Below the pieces are notes generated by a model. It worked only from the letters and a program-made list of their open reading frames with translations, was not told the DNA's origin and ran no database searches. A stretch of 23,992 bases of DNA from a virus: IMG/VR virus record IMGVR_UViG_3300027889_000012, positions 1 to 23,992 of that record. One strand, given 5' to 3'. The translations under genes were made by a program, and so were the position numbers. Of this stretch, positions 19,073 through 23,992 are shown in pieces; position 1 is the first letter of the stretch; every line of letters starts with the position of its first letter.

Positions 19073-19558
19073 ATGGGAGATTTAACCGAACCCGAAATCT
19101 TCGACTGCCTCTCGGACAACTTCCGGAAGGCCGCACAGCTTTGTGAAGATTTGGCGCGTCATCCGCGCAAAGGTCCGAACTACCGGGCACTTCGGGACTC
19201 CCTCAAGCTCATCGAAGGTGCTTGTCGGCAGGCCGCTTACTGGCGCGACGATTCGCGTTGGCTACGCATCGGACTTCTGATGGAGGAAGCCCACAAGCGT
19301 GCGGGCGAATGGCTCCGTGGGATCAAACTGCCGAATGGCACGCGCGTAAAGCTCGCCGAGGGCCATCTGCATCCCTGCTTTGTTCAACTGGCGGACAATC
19401 TCAGGGCCGGCCATCGCAAGGCGGAAGAATTCCGGACGCGCGCCACAGGTCGGCTTGGAACAATCCTCCCTGCAGTATTGCCAGGACCCCACCGCGACAC
19501 GCGCCCGGTCGGGTACCGTCGTCCGTCAGGTTTGATCGTTCCTGCTGGGGTCGCATGA
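19073..19558 (+). CDS. Conserved podovirus hypothetical protein
   Basis: 161 residues from ATG 19073. EPEIFDCLSDNFRKAAQLCE and GPNYRALRDSLKLIEGACRQ open the protein, then WLRIGLLMEEAHKRAGEWL, GTRVKLAEGHLHPCFVQLAD and the C-terminus RPSGLIVPAGVA. I recall this protein, with the RPSGLIVPxxx end, as a conserved unassigned neighbour of capsid genes in BPP-1-like podoviruses. Largely helical. The ribosome site (GAGG) is very close to the ATG. Its TGA overlaps the next ATG. Confidence 0.75.
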   Translation: MGDLTEPEIFDCLSDNFRKAAQLCEDLARHPRKGPNYRALRDSLKLIEGACRQAAYWRDDSRWLRIGLLMEEAHKRAGEWLRGIKLPNGTRVKLAEGHLHPCFVQLADNLRAGHRKAEEFRTRATGRLGTILPAVLPGPHRDTRPVGYRRPSGLIVPAGVA

Positions 19559-19959
19559 TCGATGACGATCCGCCGGACAATGACGATGACAACGAACCCG
19601 CACCGGCCGATCAGCCGACAGTCGATAGCGGCACGAAGCGCGGTCGCGAATCGCAAACTCGGCGAATCAAGCGCGAGGCGAAGGAAGCCGACGAATATTG
19701 GCGACGCCAACTCAACGATCAAATCGCCCGCCGTGAACTCTGGCGCCTTGTCTGCGGCGCGATCGGCGCTCACGCCTTCGAGACGCGCTTTGCCGCTGGT
19801 CCGTCTGGCGTCCCCGATCAATACGCGACTTGGTACGCCAAGGGCGAGCAGGATTTCGGTCTGCGGCTTTATCACAACTGGATCAGGCTCGATCCGCTCG
19901 CGGTTGCCGCGATGCACGCCGAAAACGATCCACGATTCGCGCGTAAAAAAGGTGAGTAA
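19555..19959 (+). CDS. Bbp19-like phage structural-region protein
   Basis: 134 residues from ATG 19555 (ATGA overlap). An acidic low-complexity N-terminus (DDDPPDNDDDNEPAPAD) precedes a conserved domain: RRELWRLVCGAIGAHAFETR (about 68-87), DQYATWYAKGEQDFGLRLYH and LDPLAVAAMHAENDPRF. This matches Bbp19-type proteins of Bordetella phage BPP-1 relatives (pattern LWRLL, FETRF, GLRL, PDAF/LAVAAM). Function not established; position upstream of scaffold and capsid suggests virion assembly. Confidence 0.82.
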   Translation: MIDDDPPDNDDDNEPAPADQPTVDSGTKRGRESQTRRIKREAKEADEYWRRQLNDQIARRELWRLVCGAIGAHAFETRFAAGPSGVPDQYATWYAKGEQDFGLRLYHNWIRLDPLAVAAMHAENDPRFARKKGE

Positions 19960-20909
19960 TGGCCGATAAAGAAACCGCTGCCGCGCCAATCCTCCCGGCA
20001 GTGGAAAAGCCGGCAGACGCCGCCATTGCTGCGCCGGCAAACTCGGCTGCGGCGGATGCTCCTTCGCCGCAGCCGAACACCACACAACCCGAACCACAAG
20101 TGCCGGCAGAGCCGGAACGCACGCCGACACTGTTGGAGAAATTTGACGCGGAGAAGGCGGCGGACGCCAAGCCCGCGGACAAACCGGCCGAGGCGGCCAA
20201 AGCCGCCGATGCTGCAAAGCCGGCCGAACCTGCCAAGGATGCTGCGAAGCCTGCCGAGACGAAAGCAGCGGAGGCTCCGAAACCCGCAGAAGGGAAAGCT
20301 GCGGAAACCAAGCCTGCCGAAGCCGCGAAGCCTGCGGAGCAGGCTAGGCTTGAGCCCGTCGAGTACAAATACACGCTGCCCGAAACGCTGAAAATTGACG
20401 ACGCGCGCAAGACCGAATTGCACGCCGCATTCGATGAATTCCGGACCAACCCGGCAGAGGGTTCGCAAAAGCTCATCGACCTGCACAACAAGGCGATGAC
20501 GGAATACGCGGAGCAAACACGGCGCGATCAGTTCAAGACGTTCAACGACACGAAAGCTGGTTGGGAAACGAATTGGCTTGCCGATCCTGAGATTGGCGGT
20601 GCTGGCCATCGTACTGCGCTCAAGGCGATTGCGCGCGTGCGCGACGATTTTGTTTCATCGGCGCAAGCTGGAACGCCGAAATACGAATCGGATTGGAAAG
20701 ACTTCAAGGAATTTCTCGCCATCACTGGCGCCGGTTCGCATCCCGCGTTCGCGCGGTTGATACACAATCTTTCCGGCTACGTGACTGAGCGAACCGCAGA
20801 GCAGAATCCGGTCGATATCAAGCCTCCGAAAGATATCGGCCGAGCGCCGGGCAGCTTCAAAGAGACGATGTACGACAATCCACGGTCTCACTCCAACGGT
20901 CGCAGTTAG
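19959..20909 (+). CDS. Scaffold-like protein with Ala/Lys/Pro/Glu repeats
   Basis: 316 residues from ATG 19959 (TAATG overlap). Residues 1-130 are low complexity, dominated by PAEAAKPAE-type repeats, likely extended and flexible. Residues 130-316 are helical with conserved-looking segments: YKYTLPETLKIDDARKTEL, FDEFRTNPAEGSQKLIDLH, NPRSHSNGRS. Directly upstream of the major capsid gene, the usual place for a scaffolding protein in these podoviruses, and the helical C-terminal part is compatible. Protease activity is not indicated. Confidence 0.72.
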   Translation: MADKETAAAPILPAVEKPADAAIAAPANSAAADAPSPQPNTTQPEPQVPAEPERTPTLLEKFDAEKAADAKPADKPAEAAKAADAAKPAEPAKDAAKPAETKAAEAPKPAEGKAAETKPAEAAKPAEQARLEPVEYKYTLPETLKIDDARKTELHAAFDEFRTNPAEGSQKLIDLHNKAMTEYAEQTRRDQFKTFNDTKAGWETNWLADPEIGGAGHRTALKAIARVRDDFVSSAQAGTPKYESDWKDFKEFLAITGAGSHPAFARLIHNLSGYVTERTAEQNPVDIKPPKDIGRAPGSFKETMYDNPRSHSNGRS

Positions 20910-20937
20910 CGATCTTGACTGACGAAAGGAACCTCTG

Positions 20938-21984
20938 ATGGCGACCGGACAATGGCCCACAATTGCCGACGTGCTTTCGCGCTCTGACGGCGCGCACAAG
21001 CAAGTCTATATCGCCGAAATGCTATCGCAGGCGATTTCGCTCTACGACGACATGGTGATGGTCGAGGCGAGCGAAGTGTCGGGACACGAATTTGTGTTCC
21101 GGACTTCGATCCCCGCCGGCTCATGGCGCCAAGTCAACCAGGGCGTTCCCTACGCAAAGTCAACGACCGCAAAATCGCGCGTCGGCGTCGGTACGCTTGA
21201 AGATTATTCGCAGGTGGATCGCCTCATCGCCGAGGAATCCGGCGACATGGAGGAATTCCGCAAGAACGAGGACGTGGCCTTCCTCGAAGGCATGGGACAG
21301 ACCATCGAACAAACCGGCTGGTACGGTAACACTGCCGCGACGCCTGCGGAATTCATGGGGCTGTCAGCGTTCTACAATACCGTCGCCACGGGCACGGCGC
21401 AGAACGCGGGCAACGTCATCGACGGCCTCGGCACAGGAACGAGTAATCTTTCGTTCTGGCTGCTGTGCCACGGCGTTCGCACCTTCTACGGCCTCTATCC
21501 GCGCGGCTCAAAAGCCGGGCTGTCGATGGAGGACAAGGCCGATACCGTCCCGGGTTTTGACTCTCTCGGCAATCGCTTCGAGGCTTATACATCATGGTTC
21601 CGCCAGCGCATTGCGATCTGTCCGCAGGACTGGCGCTATTGCGCTCGCATCGCGAACGTGGACGTGACGAACGCGGGTCTTGCGGGTCCGAACGCGCTGG
21701 ATATCTACGCCACGATCCGGCAAATGTTCTTGCTGCCGCCGCATCTTGGCAAGATGACTTCCGGCATCACGCAGACCGACGCGCCCAACGATCCGGCGCC
21801 TGGCATTCATCCGGTGTTCTACACCAATCGTACCGGGCGTCACTGGATGGACGTGCAGGGAATGCGCAATCGCAACGTCCTGTTGGGTCTCAAGGACTAC
21901 GCTGGAATGCCGTGCGATACGCTCGATGGAATGCCGGTGAAAATCAGCGATCAGCTTTTGACCACCGAAGCGCGTGTGGTCTAA
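20938..21984 (+). CDS. Major capsid protein (BPP-1-type HK97 fold)
   Basis: 348 residues from ATG 20938 with AAAGGAAC ribosome site. Patterns seen in this family: MATGQWPTIADVLSRSDGAH, VYIAEMLSQAISLYDDMVM, then GVPYAKSTTAKSRVGVGTLE, LEGMGQTIEQTGWYGNTAAT, ANAGNVIDGLGTG, GSKAGLSMEDKADTVPG, RNVLLGLKDYAGMPCDTLDGM. No N-terminal delta domain is apparent, so scaffolding is separate. It forms the icosahedral shell, stabilised by the Bbp16-like cement protein that follows. Assignment rests on pattern and order. Confidence 0.92.
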   Translation: MATGQWPTIADVLSRSDGAHKQVYIAEMLSQAISLYDDMVMVEASEVSGHEFVFRTSIPAGSWRQVNQGVPYAKSTTAKSRVGVGTLEDYSQVDRLIAEESGDMEEFRKNEDVAFLEGMGQTIEQTGWYGNTAATPAEFMGLSAFYNTVATGTAQNAGNVIDGLGTGTSNLSFWLLCHGVRTFYGLYPRGSKAGLSMEDKADTVPGFDSLGNRFEAYTSWFRQRIAICPQDWRYCARIANVDVTNAGLAGPNALDIYATIRQMFLLPPHLGKMTSGITQTDAPNDPAPGIHPVFYTNRTGRHWMDVQGMRNRNVLLGLKDYAGMPCDTLDGMPVKISDQLLTTEARVV

Positions 21985-22013
21985 CCGCCTCACGGCACGA
22001 AAGGAACAATCTC

Positions 22014-22565
22014 ATGTTGACCGATGCACTTCTCGCGTTCGTGCCGATTGGCGGCAACCTGTCGCTCGTTGCGCCCGCAAGTTCCGTTATCCTCTCGAAC
22101 GTCGTGGATCAACTCGGCGTCGGCGTCGGTGTTGCTCCACCTTCGATCATCGGCAATCAATCGAACTTCGGTTCCGATATGGGCGTCGGCGGTCTGCGGC
22201 CCGAACTGATGATTTCCATCGGGACGGCGGTCGTGGCTACTTCCTCATCGACGCTCAAAGTCGCGTTCCAGGGTGCCCCCGATCCCGGCGCCGCCGGTAA
22301 CTACACGCCGGCTTCAACCGCTTGGGTGGACATCGTTTCGCAAGACGGCATCACGGCGGCGAATCTGACTGCCAATGCCATCCCGGCGCGCTTCCCGTGG
22401 CTTCCCACGATGCCGCCGAATCTGCGTCCGCGGTTCTACCGCTTGGCCTTCACGATTTCGGCGCTCGGTTCGTTCACTGCCGGCACCGTCGCGTCGGCGC
22501 TGGTCACCACGGTTCGCGACGACTACGCGGCGAAGTACGCGCAGAAGAATTACTCGGTCCAGTAA
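22014..22565 (+). CDS. Bbp16-like capsid cement protein
   Basis: 183 residues from ATG 22014 (GAAAGGAA ribosome site). Characteristic features: MLTDALLAFVPIGGNLSLVA at the start, SNVVDQLGVGVG, GNQSNFGSDMGVGG, VAFQGAPDPGAAGNYTP, and the C-terminal RDDYAAKYAQKNYSV. These match the Bbp16 family of capsid cement proteins of BPP-1-type podoviruses, jelly-roll-like proteins that bind between capsomers and strengthen the shell. It directly follows the major capsid gene, as expected. Confidence 0.9.
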   Translation: MLTDALLAFVPIGGNLSLVAPASSVILSNVVDQLGVGVGVAPPSIIGNQSNFGSDMGVGGLRPELMISIGTAVVATSSSTLKVAFQGAPDPGAAGNYTPASTAWVDIVSQDGITAANLTANAIPARFPWLPTMPPNLRPRFYRLAFTISALGSFTAGTVASALVTTVRDDYAAKYAQKNYSVQ

Positions 22566-22599
22566 ATTGATGGCTGGGCGCAAACCAAGGAGTTCGACC

Positions 22600-23289
22600 A
22601 TGGGTGAGGCATCATTGCCGCTCAACGATTCGCCGGAATTCAAGGAAGCCGTCGCGGCTGCGGTCGCTAAGGCTGTTCCGGAAATCCTCGAAAAACTCAA
22701 CGAGACTCGCGGCGACGCGAGTTGGGCGCAGACGCTCGCTATGGCGATTGCGACGGTGAGCGATCAGGGTACGGGCACGAAACGCCGCGTCCCACCGGAG
22801 GTCATGAAAGCCCGCGACGATGCCCGTGCGCGCATGGTTGATTTGATCGTGGCGGCGCGCGCCGCTGGTCGGCTTCCGTCGTATCGCCTGACCAACAAAG
22901 TCCTGTTGGACGAACAGTTGATCGACCCGGTGTGGATTGACAAGAACCATACCGCACAGCCAACCGAAATCGACTGGCCTGGCGTGCCAAACAACGCCAT
23001 GGTGCCACTCAATGACGTGGCGAAAGAGATTCACGCAGCGTTCGTTGAGTCCATCGGCTCAATCGCCAAGGAGCATCAGCTTTTGCACGATCCGCTCAAG
23101 ATCACCAAGGGCGGTTTGGTGGTGCGCGGTGCTCCATCTGCTGCCTCGCACGAGACCACGCTTGAGCGCGTCAGCGCACAGGTCAAATCCGACGAGGGCG
23201 TGCGCGTGAAGCACAAGGATCAATCCGGCCGCTACAAAGATGTGAACGTGCTCGGCACCATCGCCAAGCCGGCGCAACAGAGCGTTTAA
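22600..23289 (+). CDS. Hypothetical virion-region protein
   Basis: 229 residues from ATG 22600, chosen because AAGGAG lies 8 bases upstream; ATG 22570 would add ten basic residues without a ribosome site. N-terminal helical part (EFKEAVAAAVAKAVPEILEK), then a region with RLPSYRLTNKVLLDEQLID and TEIDWPGVPNNAMVPLNDVA, ending with conserved-looking KHKDQSGRYKDVNVLGTIAK. Recurs in this type of phage after the cement gene, role unknown, perhaps a minor virion protein. Confidence 0.68.
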   Translation: MGEASLPLNDSPEFKEAVAAAVAKAVPEILEKLNETRGDASWAQTLAMAIATVSDQGTGTKRRVPPEVMKARDDARARMVDLIVAARAAGRLPSYRLTNKVLLDEQLIDPVWIDKNHTAQPTEIDWPGVPNNAMVPLNDVAKEIHAAFVESIGSIAKEHQLLHDPLKITKGGLVVRGAPSAASHETTLERVSAQVKSDEGVRVKHKDQSGRYKDVNVLGTIAKPAQQSV

Positions 23290-23298
23290 GACACGATC

Positions 23299-23992
23299 AT
23301 GGGAATCCCGGCCCCTAATGGCGTCGATGCCGCTGGTAAGCCGAACGCTGGCGATCAAGCCAATGCGTTCGTTGGCGGCACACTTTCGGCAGTGGGGCCG
23401 GGTAAAGCCTTCGCGTTTCGCGGGCCGATGAACCTCGCGATTTGGGCTTCGATTGCCACGGCTCTTACGACCACGGCGTCGTCACTCGCGATCAGCGTGG
23501 CGCTCGGCACGGGACTTGCCGCTGGAAATGCGGTGAATAGCGTCAATGTCCCGCTCGGGACGACGCTGGCAACATTCAGCGGCACGACGGGAACGCTGGC
23601 GCTGCCGACGTATTCGTATCTCGGCATTCTCAATACCGTTAACGGTCAGGTCACGCTACCGCCTGGATCGAATGTTGCGGCATTGCTCAACGCGACTGTA
23701 ACGGCGGCTTCGACTGCGGATGGCGATACGATCCCGTCCGGGACCACCGTCAACAACGTGGTGCAAAACGATATTGCGGCGACGAACACCAGCGCGGGAA
23801 AGCCTGGTATCATCACGCTCTCGAACGTTCCTACGGCCGCGCCGCTCAATCCGAACGGTCAAGTATGGTTGCAATTCGCTCTGGCGGCCAACGCGGTCAC
23901 AGTCACGGGAGCGGACAGCAACGCGACCTTCACTGGCCCGGCAATCAATTATTCCGCAACAGTGCAGCTTGAGCGTTCGTTCGATGGTGGAG
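23299..23992 (+). CDS. Hypothetical structural protein, N-terminal part, cut by the window edge
   Basis: At least 231 codons from ATG 23299, open to the last base. Starts MGIPAPNGVDAAGKPNAGDQ. Rich in Ala, Thr, Gly, Val and Asn with a regular beta-type alternation (TALTTTASSLAISVAL, LGTTLATFSGTTGTLALPT), like phage adsorption or coat proteins. Its place after the cement gene suggests a virion structural protein, possibly a head or tail component. No specific family recognised from the visible part. Confidence 0.7.
   Translation, partial: MGIPAPNGVDAAGKPNAGDQANAFVGGTLSAVGPGKAFAFRGPMNLAIWASIATALTTTASSLAISVALGTGLAAGNAVNSVNVPLGTTLATFSGTTGTLALPTYSYLGILNTVNGQVTLPPGSNVAALLNATVTAASTADGDTIPSGTTVNNVVQNDIAATNTSAGKPGIITLSNVPTAAPLNPNGQVWLQFALAANAVTVTGADSNATFTGPAINYSATVQLERSFDGG

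Noticed and set aside
19872-20609. Long minus-strand frames opposite the scaffold-like gene
   Set aside because: Low-complexity Arg/Gly/Phe/Leu composition is a mirror of the Ala/Lys/Pro/Glu repeat on the plus strand; no promoter or ribosome site.
1-23992. CRISPR array, insertion sequence, rRNA, retron or diversity-generating retroelement
   Set aside because: No regularly spaced repeats, transposase, reverse transcriptase or template/variable repeat pair was seen in this window.

Overview
The window looks like about half of the genome of a podovirus-like (short-tailed) phage or prophage, most likely of an alphaproteobacterium. No host chromosomal genes are visible. The virion module (two terminase genes, head-tail connector portal, Bbp19-like protein, scaffold-like protein, major capsid protein, Bbp16-like cement protein) has the content of Bordetella phage BPP-1-type podoviruses. 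The host assignment is an inference from moderately high GC, rhizobial-type phage families (XF1762, KTSC, MT-A70 with DPEW) and a perfect parS site.

Layout. (1) Bases 1-6572, minus strand: about twenty small, tightly packed and often overlapping early genes. They read leftward from a strong-looking promoter at about 6602-6630. They include a beta-class DNA methyltransferase, an XF1762/Mom-like acyltransferase, an HNH/DUF968-like nuclease, a KTSC protein, a coiled-coil protein and its OB-fold-like neighbour (a possible recombination pair), and several small zinc-knuckle proteins. (2) Bases 6573-6723: divergent control region with at least five TCCTAT/ATAGGA operator-like half-sites lying in both divergent promoters. 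(3) Bases 6724-12621, plus strand: a Cro/YdaS-like regulator whose mRNA looks leaderless, then rightward early genes. These include a DUF1937 protein, an MT-A70 methyltransferase, a second beta-class methyltransferase and a DUF1376 replication-type protein. A hairpin terminator candidate follows at 12676-12708. (4) Bases 12743-23992, plus strand: packaging and virion operon, with about six tiny membrane proteins, a zinc-type protein and an excisionase-like helix-turn-helix protein threaded between the structural genes. The last gene runs off the right edge.

How it works together: the switch region sends transcription outward in both directions. The early arms carry DNA modification (three methyltransferases plus a Mom-like acyltransferase), replication and recombination functions. 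The right arm continues into packaging and capsid assembly. No integrase, CI-type repressor, lysis enzyme, tail fibre or ParA/ParB is visible here.

Most notable: (a) a perfect 16-bp palindromic parS site inside the rightward early operon, with no phage ParB in view; (b) a dispersed 41-50 bp module (at least six copies plus fragments, both orientations) at gene boundaries, ending exactly at the start codon in three copies and carrying a GANTC site in five of six; (c) a compact divergent switch without a visible CI repressor; (d) the concentration of DNA-modifying enzymes.
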